Assembly: GCF_019970065.1 (NCBI RefSeq) | Contig: NZ_JAHXYH010000001.1 | Coordinates: 124,001 to 188,000, forward strand | Length of the DNA: 64,000 nucleotides | Origin: Chryseobacterium sp. OSA05B | GTDB taxonomy: Bacteria > Bacteroidota > Bacteroidia > Flavobacteriales > Weeksellaceae | Direction of reading: 5' to 3' | Shown: one piece after another, positions 45,215 to 53,764 of the stretch | Position numbering within the stretch: position 1 is the stretch's first letter | How the letters are laid out: each line of letters starts with the position of its first letter | Notes under the pieces: model-generated | The model's database searches: none | What the model saw: only the letters and a program-made list of their open reading frames with translations | What the model was told of the DNA's origin: nothing | Translations under genes and position numbers: made by a program

Positions 45215-47718
45215 TAGTTTTTCTGTGCAGATAAAAAGTTAAAAAATAAACGTGCCGCCCCAATATTTCCCGCAGGCAGCTGTCTGAAAAATGCCAATGG
45301 TGTATAGATAAAATTACCCTTCCCGTATTTTGCATATAAAGTTGATCCCTGCAGTGGCTCTTCACCTGTATCGTGCATTTCAAAAAGTGGTTCATACGCT
45401 GCATCCCATTGAGCAGGGAAATAGGCTCCACGCTCCTGTACCCAGCCTTTAAAATCATCCTCCGTAATTTTGTTCGGAAAGTTCAGTAATTTGTGATTTG
45501 GATTTAAAAACGTAACCGCAGCATTTTCTTCGGTAACCCGCTTATTGGCAATACTGAAATTGTACATCCCCAATTGGTCTACGGTTGTATCCTGGTTGGT
45601 GTTATACTGCATCACCAGATTACCTCCGGCTTTTACATAAGACCATAAAAAAGGCATCCAGCGACCCAGCTTTTTCTCCGTGTTATTGGCACGAACACCC
45701 AATACGATGGCATCATATTGTGATAGCTTGTTTTGACTACTGTTTCCGCCTGATTCACCTAAGTTGCCATAAAAATCTTCCTCTTTCAAAACATCTACCT
45801 GCGTACCTGCCATGCGCAGGAACTCAGGAATGAAATCGCCCGCTCCTTCTATATAACCCACTTTTTTAACCTTCGCCTGAATATCGCCTTTCATTACGGT
45901 TACCGTTGCAGGCGCAAAATATTGTAAGGAAGGTAAATGCGGATACTGAATTAATACTTGTTTTTTATTATACGTTACTCCACCTGCAACAAAATTGGCA
46001 TCCAGTTGCAAGCGGGATGAATGTATTGCGGCAAGCTTAGTTTTTGGAATAACGTAATCGATGGTCGTATCTTTTCCATTGAGCGAATTTAAATCAGCGC
46101 CACCTAAACGTTCTCCGTTATACATCAGATTTACTTTTCCATTACTGAACTTATTGCTGGAATTCGCCTTAACATTTAAACTCAAATGTAAATCTTCATT
46201 TTCTTTGACCACATAAAGCGGTTGTGTAAATTTCAGTTCCAATGCAGGAACAATACGCAAAGCTTCGACTACATCACCACGCACCGGATCTAATTTCTTG
46301 AAAGATAAAGGAAGTTTAACCTGAAAATTTTCCGAACCGATTTTTAAACCAACCCAAACATTCAGTGGTGATTCTGTCTCAGGCAAACCGATTAAAGTAT
46401 CACTTGGAACAGAGAAAGTTGCTGCGTTCGTGGGAGATTTTGCCAACCAGTAAGGTTCTGTGAGTGCTGCATCTGCAGGAATCTGAATGTCGTGCTGAAT
46501 GGTAATTAAAGAATCTTTTGACAGTTTTCTGTTGAAGCTTTCTGATTGAGTTAACCATTTTACATTGTCTAAAACAACATGATTTGCAGCTCTTGAAATC
46601 AGATTTAACCTGAAATTATAATGATCCCCGGCAACAGCTTCAGCCTGATTGGTCACTACCTCGCCCATAAACCCGGCACAGCTTAAAATGATTTTATCGA
46701 GTGCCGTAATTTTATCCTTTTTCAGGTCTAGATCTTTTAGCGCCATTACCCTTTTTCGCAAAGCAAGCAAAGCAGGCAAGCTACTGTTTGGCTCGTTGAA
46801 ATTAAAAGCGGAAATAATTTGATCTAATGATTGGTCAATATCAGCATTTCCTTTTGCAGTCCAGGTTTTAACGACTCCGTCAAAAAGTGTTGTTTTTGCA
46901 GGTTCGCCGGTAACGTGGGCAAAATATTCAGTTCTGATGCCGGCTACAGACTGTGTTCCCGCACCCTGGCTTTTATGTAAACTTCTGCTTAATCCTGCCA
47001 ATTCGCCATAGCCCATTCCCAATTGTGCATCATATTGTCCAACGGTAACTTTCAGTTGATTTTCAGCGGTCGTATTGACCCCACCAAAACGGAAAGTATT
47101 CCACAATACGCGTTTTGGTTGCCATACATTAACATATTTTAGTTGATCTGGGAAAGCCGTCTTATCGCCTGCCAGCTTAAAAGCTTTTTCCGCAACCACA
47201 GCCGAAGCCGCATGTTGTCCGTGGCCTGCCGCAGCAGTGGGAGGAAAACGGCAAATGATCACATCAGGACGGAATTTACGGATGACCCAAACTACATCTG
47301 CTATAATGCTGTCTTCATCCCATTGTTTAAAGGTATCGGTTGTATTTTTAGAGAATCCGAAATCAATCGCCCGGGTAAAAAACTGCTGGGCGCCGTCTAA
47401 CTTTCTTGCCTCTAAAAGCTCATGCGTTCTGATTAAACCCAATGAAGCCCCTTGCTCTGTGCCTAATAAATTCTGACCACCATCACCTCTGGTTAAGGAC
47501 AAATAGCCCGTTTCTACATTTTGATCGTTGATTAGCCAGGAGAGCAATCCTGTATTTTCATCATCGGGATGAGCCGCAAGGTATAAAACTTTAGGCAGCT
47601 GTTTAAGCGTTTTGAGTTCGCGGTAAATTTCAGATGATTTTGATGGCCGGACCTGCTGGGCCGAACAAAAAACCGTATAAAATCCAAGGATACATACAGT
47701 GCTTACTTTTTTGAACAT
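45214..47718 (-). CDS. PIG-L/LmbE-family deacetylase, exported
   Basis: This 834-aa protein has a signal peptide (MFKKVSTVCILGFYTVFCSAQ). The PIG-L domain follows, with the zinc motif AHPDDE near residue 50 and the later GHGQHA histidine, plus LTRGDGGQNLLG. The remaining 550 or so residues are beta-rich with an NPCBM/CARDB-like character and a glutamine-amidotransferase-like C-terminal part (KLSQYDAIVLGVRANNTEKK; GAYFPAQWDAAYEPLFEMHD). PIG-L enzymes remove N-acetyl groups from GlcNAc conjugates. Export and the downstream symporter suggest periplasmic processing and uptake of an amino-sugar compound. Confidence 0.92.
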   Translation of the reverse strand: MFKKVSTVCILGFYTVFCSAQQVRPSKSSEIYRELKTLKQLPKVLYLAAHPDDENTGLLSWLINDQNVETGYLSLTRGDGGQNLLGTEQGASLGLIRTHELLEARKLDGAQQFFTRAIDFGFSKNTTDTFKQWDEDSIIADVVWVIRKFRPDVIICRFPPTAAAGHGQHAASAVVAEKAFKLAGDKTAFPDQLKYVNVWQPKRVLWNTFRFGGVNTTAENQLKVTVGQYDAQLGMGYGELAGLSRSLHKSQGAGTQSVAGIRTEYFAHVTGEPAKTTLFDGVVKTWTAKGNADIDQSLDQIISAFNFNEPNSSLPALLALRKRVMALKDLDLKKDKITALDKIILSCAGFMGEVVTNQAEAVAGDHYNFRLNLISRAANHVVLDNVKWLTQSESFNRKLSKDSLITIQHDIQIPADAALTEPYWLAKSPTNAATFSVPSDTLIGLPETESPLNVWVGLKIGSENFQVKLPLSFKKLDPVRGDVVEALRIVPALELKFTQPLYVVKENEDLHLSLNVKANSSNKFSNGKVNLMYNGERLGGADLNSLNGKDTTIDYVIPKTKLAAIHSSRLQLDANFVAGGVTYNKKQVLIQYPHLPSLQYFAPATVTVMKGDIQAKVKKVGYIEGAGDFIPEFLRMAGTQVDVLKEEDFYGNLGESGGNSSQNKLSQYDAIVLGVRANNTEKKLGRWMPFLWSYVKAGGNLVMQYNTNQDTTVDQLGMYNFSIANKRVTEENAAVTFLNPNHKLLNFPNKITEDDFKGWVQERGAYFPAQWDAAYEPLFEMHDTGEEPLQGSTLYAKYGKGNFIYTPLAFFRQLPAGNIGAARLFFNFLSAQKN

Positions 47719-47737
47719 TTAATTTTACTTTGCAGGG

Positions 47738-47767
47738 CAAATATAAGTAAATCATCTTTCTTTCAAA
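47738..47767 (-). promoter_or_regulatory. Bacteroidota-type promoter of the PIG-L/symporter/DUF2911 operon
   Basis: On the minus strand a -33 TTTG (complement of 47764-47767) is followed after 18 bp by the -7 box TATATTTG (complement of 47738-47745), a full match to TAnnTTTG. The predicted transcription start lies about 12 bp upstream of the PIG-L ATG, giving a short leader. Confidence 0.8.
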
Positions 47768-47820
47768 CTTAAAAGATTTAAACTGTGAATTTCACAAAAA
47801 AGCGGTTTAATTTTTTATTA

Positions 47821-47845
47821 AACCACAAATCGAAGATTTGTGGTT
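47821..47845. other. Perfect 11-bp hairpin between the ceramidase-like and PIG-L genes
   Basis: AACCACAAATC (47821-47831) pairs exactly with 47835-47845 around GAA. It lies about 55 bp beyond the stop of the ceramidase-like gene. The minus-strand sequence after it is A-rich, not T-rich, so it could stabilise the mRNA end but is not a typical terminator. Confidence 0.5.
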
Positions 47846-47900
47846 AAGTTTAAACAGAGTTTATTTATGAATCAGAGTTTGAGGGGAAACAAAAAACTCC

Positions 47901-48572
47901 TCATGTTTTTCTGATGGTATTCCGCGTAAGATAGATATAATTAAACATGCAAAATGTGGCTACCGCCCCAAACGCATGCCATAAAAAGTGTGTTCCGAAG
48001 TTCAACCATTCCCTTTTATCAATGATTCGAAAAGTGAGTGCAAGCGCAAACGACAATAAAGCAAATCCTACCCATTTGCCCGCTTTCCATTGAGTATAAA
48101 TCAAATAACGTAACACCGAGAAAAGCACAAATGAAGCCATGATTGCGTAATTTAAGTTGATAAAGAGAGATGTGTTATCTACCAAAATCCAGTTTCTCAA
48201 AGCCAACATCAGTATCAGATATACCAGAACCATTACAACAGCATAGTACCATCTGGTGCTCTGCGCTACAAAATAAAATCCCGCGGACAGACAGAGCAAC
48301 ATAATGGGCATCCAATCCATCATGATAAATACCGGCCATTGTCTGAATGCATGATAAACAGTTCCCCCTATGGCACCAACGTATAGTAAAATCAAGCAGT
48401 AGGTTAAAAAAGGATATTCTTTAAAATGACCCTTCATTTTAATAGTCCAAAAAATGGCTATGGCTAAAAATAACAGGGCAGTTATTGCATTGAATGGCTC
48501 AGGGAAAAACTGAGCCATGTCTGTTTCTTTATATAACATGCCTCCGTCCGGAGGTATTTGGCTTATCGGCAT
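47901..48572 (-). CDS. Alkaline-ceramidase-like (CREST superfamily) membrane protein
   Basis: This 223-aa protein has about seven membrane segments. The polar metal-site residues characteristic of CREST hydrolases are visible: GGTVYHAFRQ (His), MMDWMPIM (Asp) and GTHFLWHAFGA (paired His). The family includes alkaline ceramidases and PAQR/hemolysin III proteins, which hydrolyse amide bonds in lipids. Members of this bacterial group make sphingolipids, so an amide-lipid substrate is plausible. Most of the frame from the ATG at 48572 is hydrophobic and in keeping with the family. Function is by fold and motifs only. Confidence 0.75.
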   Translation of the reverse strand: MPISQIPPDGGMLYKETDMAQFFPEPFNAITALLFLAIAIFWTIKMKGHFKEYPFLTYCLILLYVGAIGGTVYHAFRQWPVFIMMDWMPIMLLCLSAGFYFVAQSTRWYYAVVMVLVYLILMLALRNWILVDNTSLFINLNYAIMASFVLFSVLRYLIYTQWKAGKWVGFALLSFALALTFRIIDKREWLNFGTHFLWHAFGAVATFCMFNYIYLTRNTIRKT

Positions 48573-48820
48573 TGTCTTTTTTTATATTACATTTCCAGGT
48601 ATGCTTTAGAGTGCAAATACAGAAACAAACCATTTTCTAAACATTAGTAAAACATATATACTGTTATACTTCTTCTAAATATAGAAAAAATTATGGCATA
48701 ATATCCCTGGATGTACCCGATTGTATTTTATAAAAATGTTAATTCTACTTCTTATGCAAATAAACCAAATTGATTCTTTTTTGATTCAGCTTTGAAATTC
48801 TTTTTTGATTAAAAAGATAA
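48573..48820. other. Intergenic stretch upstream of the ceramidase-like gene
   Basis: It is A+T-rich and no gene was seen. It should contain the promoter of the ceramidase-like gene, but no unambiguous -7/-33 pair was found. Confidence 0.35.
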
Positions 48821-48982
48821 ACGCAAAGTTCATTAATAATTCCGCTTTTTAAGTGGGCAAAGTGATGCGACTTTGTCGCTGATGAAATGGTATGCTTATA
48901 CATACACTTCGACGAATCAACGAAGTTGATTCTATCCTTTGTTCTCTTAAAATCAACAGTTTCAAAAATGAAAACTTTGCGT
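48821..48982. repeat. 162-bp element bounded by 10-bp inverted repeats
   Basis: ACGCAAAGTT (48821-48830) and AACTTTGCGT (48973-48982) are perfect inverted ends. The interior has further short palindromic matter (ACTTCG...CGAAGT) and a GCAAAGTGATGCGACTTTGT block, and no coding frame. It looks like a small non-autonomous element or a dispersed intergenic repeat. No second copy was seen in this window. Confidence 0.5.
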
Positions 48983-49038
48983 CAGAAAAACATGTCATCA
49001 TTATATTAATCACCTTTATCAACAACTCTCAATCTTTT

Positions 49039-49584
49039 TTATTCTGAATGGGTGTCAGCCATTTTCTTTTCTCTCTTTCTTTGAAGAATAAGGTGTGCGG
49101 CATCCAGCATTTTAACCGTATGGATGTAGGGCATAACGATATTCCTTTCTGGTAGATTTTCATAGACGCCCATTGAGAAATAGACGATTCCGGACATAAA
49201 ATAATCAAATTCTTTGAGGGTGTATTCCCTGAATGCTGTTTTGAAAACCAACAGCGGATTCCGGTATTCCTTCTCCGAAAGCAGGCCAAGAACCCACGGG
49301 GAAACCTTTTCTGGCTGTGTATCAACAGTCCATTTCCTTTCCTTCAGCATGATGAGATAGCCTGCCCGGATCAACGACCTCATCGACTGATGAAACTGGA
49401 AGATAACCGCTGGATCTTCATTGATCCAACTATTCCTCTTTACCGCATAATTCATAATGTTGCTGAGCCTTTCTTTGGAAACATCTAACTCATTGAACTG
49501 AAAGAAAGTTTCCATCAGCTGCAACCCGGAGTGCTTTTTATCTGCCCGAAACCGGGGAGCAAAATCTGTTTTTATCTTTTTCAT
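49039..49584 (-). CDS. Hypothetical cytoplasmic protein (181 aa)
   Basis: It is mostly helical, basic at both ends, and has no signal peptide. Recognisable stretches include LMETFFQFNELDVSKERLSN, WVLGLLSEKEYRNPLLVFKT and REYTLKEFDYFMSGIVYFSM. I do not recognise the family. It is divergent from the XRE regulator at 49674, with a 16-bp palindrome in the 89-bp gap, so it may be controlled by that regulator. Confidence 0.65.
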   Translation of the reverse strand: MKKIKTDFAPRFRADKKHSGLQLMETFFQFNELDVSKERLSNIMNYAVKRNSWINEDPAVIFQFHQSMRSLIRAGYLIMLKERKWTVDTQPEKVSPWVLGLLSEKEYRNPLLVFKTAFREYTLKEFDYFMSGIVYFSMGVYENLPERNIVMPYIHTVKMLDAAHLILQRKREKKMADTHSE

Positions 49585-49623
49585 TGTTTGTATTTTTTAT
49601 AAATGTAATAAAAAAATAACAAA

Positions 49624-49639
49624 AACACATATATGTGTT
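49624..49639. promoter_or_regulatory. Perfect 16-bp palindrome, candidate XRE operator
   Basis: AACACATATATGTGTT is self-complementary over its full length and lies in the gap between the divergent 181-aa and XRE genes, 34 bp before the XRE start. XRE-family repressors bind short palindromes as dimers, so autoregulation and control of the divergent gene are likely. No other copy was seen in the window. Confidence 0.6.
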
Positions 49640-49673
49640 GATGAAAAATTTTAGAAAGCTCAAACTTTACTAG

Positions 49674-49982
49674 ATGTATAAATGGCAAATAGAGGAATTA
49701 AAATTTCAAATTGGAAAGCTTATTCAATTGTATAGGTTAAAAAGGGGACTTTCACAGTTTCAGCTTGGAAATGAGCTCAATATCTCAAGTAACCATGTTG
49801 GTAGGATTGAAAGATCTGAAACTAATCCAACCATTGAAAGTCTTATTCTATTTTGTAATTTTCTTGAAATTGATCTATTACATTTATTTACAAAACTAAA
49901 TGAAAAAGAATTAAAGAAGGTTGGAAGTGAAATCGATCAGCTACAAAAAGAATTTAAAAATCAAAATAAGAGAAAATCCTGA
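49674..49982 (+). CDS. XRE-family helix-turn-helix regulator
   Basis: This 102-aa protein has a standard Cro/C1-type HTH at about residues 12-66 (KLIQLYRLKRGLSQFQLGNE; LNISSNHVGRIERSETNPTI; ESLILFCNFLEIDLLHLF). A charged coiled-coil tail rich in Lys and Glu follows. Single-domain XRE proteins of this size often control neighbouring mobile or defence genes. It sits at the left edge of an A+T-rich stretch that contains a membrane protein and a nuclease/RES pair. Confidence 0.9.
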   Translation: MYKWQIEELKFQIGKLIQLYRLKRGLSQFQLGNELNISSNHVGRIERSETNPTIESLILFCNFLEIDLLHLFTKLNEKELKKVGSEIDQLQKEFKNQNKRKS

Positions 49983-50098
49983 CGAGAGTTGGGATTTATT
50001 TGTTATTATGAATAATAGATGAAGCATTATAAAAGGTAAAAAGTGATTTTATCTTTGCCATTGTAGATAAGTACCAAGAAGGTATGCATACAGTTTTG

Positions 50099-50106
50099 TA
50101 TATTTG
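50099..50106 (+). promoter_or_regulatory. -7 box of the membrane coiled-coil gene
   Basis: TATATTTG matches TAnnTTTG and lies 23 bp before the ATG at 50130. It is embedded in TTTTGTATATTTG, which recurs exactly in the promoter of the nuclease/RES unit at 51209-51221. Confidence 0.5.
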
Positions 50107-50129
50107 GATCTTAACATAAATCCACAATA

Positions 50130-50978
50130 ATGTGTCACATATTTGATTTTATATTTAACAAACAATTTTTACTGAGTATATTAGGTCCGTTGATTGCTAC
50201 AGGAACAGCATTACTAGTTTTTTATCTAACTCTCAAAAAAGATAAAAGAAAGGAAAAAAAACGAAAAAAAGCTGAAATAAAAAATAGAATAAGAAACTTT
50301 AAGAATTTGTTAGTTTCCTCAAAAGATCATGCTGAAAATACAATTTCGAACTTAATGCAAATGATAAATAGATATGAAAATGATTTAATTTCATTTCAAT
50401 TATTACGATTTTCACCTAATAAATCATTTGAAAGATTAGATGAGAATTTAAAAAATGAAAATTATTTTCAAGCTTTTATCAAAAATTATGGTAAGGATAA
50501 GGTGGACAATTTTAATCGAATTTCCTTAATAATTGACTACTTTAACTTACAAATTGAAAGTTTATGGAAAATAGTTGAAAAAGCCCAAAATCATGATTAT
50601 GAAAGGAAAAAAGCATTTAATGAAATTAGTAAAAAAGCTATAAATAAAATTGCAAGATTAACTATAATACCTGTTGATAGAATAAGCGAAGAAGAACTAG
50701 AACATATTGGTCAAATTTTGGTGGATTATCATATAAATATGGTAAACTCTATTGAACATAATTATATTTATTTAAGAAGATTTTTAGAAGAGGGTTTACG
50801 TAATCAAATATCAAATCCAAATATAACTGATTTGATTGAGGATATAAAAGAAGCATCAGAATTATTCAATGAAATACAATTTCAAAATCAACATCATAAA
50901 GAAGATCTTATTCAAATTAGAAATGAAATGCAACTTTCATTGGACAGATATAATTTTGAAATATTAAATTTAGAATAA
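50130..50978 (+). CDS. Membrane-anchored coiled-coil hypothetical protein
   Basis: This 282-aa protein has one N-terminal membrane segment (LLSILGPLIATGTALLVFYL, about residues 14-33), followed at once by a lysine-rich cytoplasmic stretch (KKDKRKEKKRKKAEIKNRIR). A long helical, probably coiled-coil domain continues to the end. No catalytic motif was seen. Proteins of this plan (one anchor plus helical sensor) are frequent in defence islands and in phage-exclusion systems. The neighbours (XRE regulator, nuclease and RES genes) make that plausible but unproven. Confidence 0.65.
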   Translation: MCHIFDFIFNKQFLLSILGPLIATGTALLVFYLTLKKDKRKEKKRKKAEIKNRIRNFKNLLVSSKDHAENTISNLMQMINRYENDLISFQLLRFSPNKSFERLDENLKNENYFQAFIKNYGKDKVDNFNRISLIIDYFNLQIESLWKIVEKAQNHDYERKKAFNEISKKAINKIARLTIIPVDRISEEELEHIGQILVDYHINMVNSIEHNYIYLRRFLEEGLRNQISNPNITDLIEDIKEASELFNEIQFQNQHHKEDLIQIRNEMQLSLDRYNFEILNLE

Positions 50979-51100
50979 TACTACAAACATTGTAAAAATT
51001 TTGGCTCCCCCCAAATACCGCAAGAATTCTAAAAACAATAATATGATCTAAAAGTCCTTTTTAATCAGAATAATCCATTGCCCTGCCTTATCTATAATCC

Positions 51101-51186
51101 CCGCTCTCCAAAGTCTCTTGACTTTGAAGCAAGTTTAAAAGAAATAATCTTATTTAATAGCTTAAAGTAAGGAGACTTTGCGTAGC
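51101..51186 (+). repeat. Intergenic repeat, copy A of three
   Basis: It belongs to an 80-90 bp family with inverted ends. AAAGTCTC at the left and GGAGACTTT at the right can pair over about 20 nt, with an inner AAATAATCTTATTT palindrome. Other copies are at 53545-53626 and 55074-55158, all in the same orientation. This copy lies upstream of the nuclease/RES promoter. Confidence 0.8.
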
Positions 51187-51210
51187 TGACATCTATTGAT
51201 TGTGAAAATT

Positions 51211-51229
51211 TTGTATATTTGATATACAA
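51211..51229 (+). promoter_or_regulatory. Promoter with overlapping palindrome upstream of the nuclease/RES unit
   Basis: The -7 box TATATTTG (51214-51221) sits inside a perfect 8-bp inverted repeat TTGTATAT (51211-51218) and ATATACAA (51222-51229). A dimeric repressor on the palindrome would block RNA polymerase directly. The ATG follows at 51239, so the leader is very short. The -33 element is not clear. Confidence 0.65.
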
Positions 51230-51238
51230 TTTATATCC

Positions 51239-52411
51239 ATGATCATTGACTTTGCAGATATTCCACCATCAAATAAAGGTGGTAAATATCAAGATTTATT
51301 TGAACAATTTGCTTGTGCGTTTTTGGAAGCAAAAGGTTTTGAAATAGTTCAAAGACCAGATAGAGGTCCCGACGGGAAAAAAGATTTATTAGTTAAGGAG
51401 ATACAAAAAGGCTTTAGCGGCACATCTGAAACTATATGGTTAGTGAGTTGCAAGCATAATGCACACTCAAATAAGTCGGTTAATGATACTGATGAGCCCG
51501 ACATTTCTGATAGAGTAAAGAAATTTAATTGTGACGGCTTCATAGGATTTTACTCAACAATTCCTTCTTCAGGTCTATCAAATAAACTCCATAGTCTAAA
51601 AAACAATAGTAAAGGGTTTAATTATATTATTTATGACAACGCTAGGATTTCAAGTGAACTTCTCACGATGAACAAATCTCCAGCAATTATTGCAAATTTT
51701 TTCCCTAATTCTTACGATAAATATAGACAGTTAAATATTCAAAATAAACCTCCTGAAAGAACTTATAATTTTGAAATAAATTTGGCTGTTGCTAAAACTG
51801 CGTTGATTATTTTGGAAATTGATGAAATAGAAGAGAATTTTGAGAGTAAAGCTATAAACAAAAAAATAAATTTGCTAAATAAATTATTCAAATTTTATAA
51901 ACATAGAAACGAAGAAATAGCTCACTCAATATTTGACTTTTTATATTCTGTATCTCAATCTGTCAGGAGCTCAGAGAGCATAAAAATTTCTGAAGTAATT
52001 AAGTCTCTAGTTTTTACATATTTTCCAAGCTCACAAGATTACTCTTCAGAAAAATTAGTTGAAAATGGGAAAAACTGTGTTCACCTTGCATACAACTTAA
52101 TCTACGACGCTTTTATATGGATCGACAATTTCCAAATTGCAATTAACGGTCTTTTAATCTGGAAGTATCTATATAGATTTGCAAAAGAACATGATATTAG
52201 AGAACTGACTAAAGAAATTGAGCTATATTATCAATTTTTAAAAGATACCTTAAACAGACCAGAAAGGAAAGATTTAGTCAACGCCGGCAGATTAGTAAAT
52301 ATTTTTAAAAATGATTTAGATCGTTCCAGTATGTATTATCCTGATATACCAACAGATTTATATAGAATTATTTTAAAATCTAAAGATGGAATTACAGCAA
52401 AATTTGATTAA
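51239..52411 (+). CDS. Mrr-like PD-(D/E)xK nuclease-domain protein
   Basis: This 390-aa protein has an N-terminal restriction-endonuclease-like domain: a helix with LFEQFACAFLEAKGFEIV, then DRGPDGKKDLLV (Asp45/Asp49) and WLVSCKHN (Lys72), which fits the Mrr pattern D-x(n)-(Q/E)xK with Ser in the Q/E place. The next strand-helix unit (DRVKKFNCDGFIGFYSTIP) completes the fold. The C-terminal 230 or so residues are helical and of unknown role, possibly a sensor. Such proteins cleave modified or foreign DNA. It is 31 bp upstream of a RES-domain gene, probably as an operon under the palindromic promoter at 51211-51229. Confidence 0.8.
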   Translation: MIIDFADIPPSNKGGKYQDLFEQFACAFLEAKGFEIVQRPDRGPDGKKDLLVKEIQKGFSGTSETIWLVSCKHNAHSNKSVNDTDEPDISDRVKKFNCDGFIGFYSTIPSSGLSNKLHSLKNNSKGFNYIIYDNARISSELLTMNKSPAIIANFFPNSYDKYRQLNIQNKPPERTYNFEINLAVAKTALIILEIDEIEENFESKAINKKINLLNKLFKFYKHRNEEIAHSIFDFLYSVSQSVRSSESIKISEVIKSLVFTYFPSSQDYSSEKLVENGKNCVHLAYNLIYDAFIWIDNFQIAINGLLIWKYLYRFAKEHDIRELTKEIELYYQFLKDTLNRPERKDLVNAGRLVNIFKNDLDRSSMYYPDIPTDLYRIILKSKDGITAKFD

Positions 52412-52442
52412 CCAGATTTAAATATTAAAAAACTAATTACTA

Positions 52443-53381
52443 ATGGAAATAGAAAAAATTATAGAAGAACTTCAGAATTTGGATCTTTCTACATATCCTG
52501 AAAAAGAAATAAAATACCTCTTAAGTCAAATCGGAATCATTTGTTCTATGCAAGTTAATTTCCACGCAGGAAAAATTGTAATGAGAGCACGTCCCCATGA
52601 ATCTGAGGATATTAGATATAGAACCAGAGATGACTTTTCTTATAAACCTCAGAAATTTAATAAGACGTATCAAAGAGCCAGTACACCATATCAAACAATG
52701 TTCTATGCAACTGCAGTACCAGATAAACCGGAACCTGGAGAACTTGATAACCTGAGAATTATAGGAGTATCTGAATCTTTACCACAGTTAAGAGATAAGT
52801 CTTCTAGTTTATACAAAAAAATTTCATTTGGAAAATGGCATGTTGTTGAGGATTTAAAACTACTGTCAATTATTCATGAAGATAATTATTTTAAAGAAAG
52901 TAGTTATACCCGAGAGCTTATAAATGCTTATAATACAGCTACTCAAAATATTCCACAAGAAATTTTGAATAAAGTCCCTGACATTATTCAAAAGTCTTTA
53001 AAAATTCAGACATTTTTAGCGAAGCAATTCTCAAAAGAAAATATTTCTGCTGACTACGACTATATGATTTCCGCAATTTTTTCTGAGATTGCTATAAAGC
53101 AGGGATTTGATGGTATTTTCTATCCAAGTGTTAGAGTGAATGGTCAAGGATTTAATATTGCAATTACTCCCGAAGCAACTAAGAAACTTCGGCTCTTGGT
53201 TGCTGGCGAATGTTCTTTATACAAACATAAAGATCACACCGTTGTAGGTAATGATGCAGTAATAGAACTAAATAATAATGAAGACGAGTTTGATTTAATT
53301 GACCTTCCTAATAATCATCAGCTAGAGTGCTTAAACCAGATTAACCTAAATTCGTTGGATGAATTAAAAAATTATTGCTAA
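52443..53381 (+). CDS. RES-domain protein (NAD+-cleaving toxin family)
   Basis: This 312-aa protein carries the conserved R, Y, E and S positions that name the RES family. An N-terminal VMRARPHE (R48/R50) opens the domain. YQRASTPYQTMFYAT (R78, Y88) and IIGVSES (E111) follow, and FYPSVRVNGQGFNIAI carries the serine (S229). RES proteins fold like ADP-ribosyltransferases and deplete NAD+ by phosphorolysis or hydrolysis. They are best known as toxins of RES-Xre toxin-antitoxin pairs. Here the RES domain follows a long helical middle, and the adjacent gene is an Mrr-like nuclease, not an antitoxin. The nearest XRE gene is 2.5 kb upstream. An abortive-infection role is a reasonable inference. Confidence 0.75.
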   Translation: MEIEKIIEELQNLDLSTYPEKEIKYLLSQIGIICSMQVNFHAGKIVMRARPHESEDIRYRTRDDFSYKPQKFNKTYQRASTPYQTMFYATAVPDKPEPGELDNLRIIGVSESLPQLRDKSSSLYKKISFGKWHVVEDLKLLSIIHEDNYFKESSYTRELINAYNTATQNIPQEILNKVPDIIQKSLKIQTFLAKQFSKENISADYDYMISAIFSEIAIKQGFDGIFYPSVRVNGQGFNIAITPEATKKLRLLVAGECSLYKHKDHTVVGNDAVIELNNNEDEFDLIDLPNNHQLECLNQINLNSLDELKNYC

Positions 53382-53764
53382 GCCTTTAAATAGTTGTGCA
53401 GTGCTGTGGATAAATATGCTTACAAAAAGTATTTTAAAAATTCTGTTGAAACAACTGTTAGTAGTTAAGTTTATTATTACTATGATAAATTTTAATATCC
53501 ATTTATATTAATAATCAAAAATTGACCATGTGCTGTACCACATTGCTCTCCGAAGTCTCCTGACTTGAAGCAAGTTTAAAGGAAATGCTCTTATTTACCA
53601 GCTCAAAGTCGGGATACTTTCCACAGCAGACTGTTGACAGTATCGATGTTGAAGAAACAAGTGGTAATTTCTTCACTTCTCTTTCTACTACTGCTAACTG
53701 ATGGCTCATCATTAGCAGATATCTTCGTACGTAAGGAATGCGATGAGGCGGCTTACATTAGTTT
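53382..53764. other. Intergenic region holding repeat copy B
   Basis: Apart from the repeat at 53545-53626 nothing was recognised. Open frames on both strands here come from the repeat and from the opposite strand of the serine hydrolase gene. Confidence 0.4.
53545..53626 (+). repeat. Intergenic repeat, copy B of three
   Basis: It shares CGAAGTCTCCTGACT, GAAGCAAGTTTAAAGGAAAT, TCTTATTTA, CAGCTCAAAGTCGGG and ACTTTCCACA with copies A and C. The right inverted end is slightly decayed (GGGATACTTT). Confidence 0.8.

Noticed and set aside
47821..47845. Perfect hairpin as rho-independent terminator of the ceramidase-like gene
   Set aside because: The sequence after it on the minus strand is A-rich, without a T run. 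It is kept only as a hairpin.
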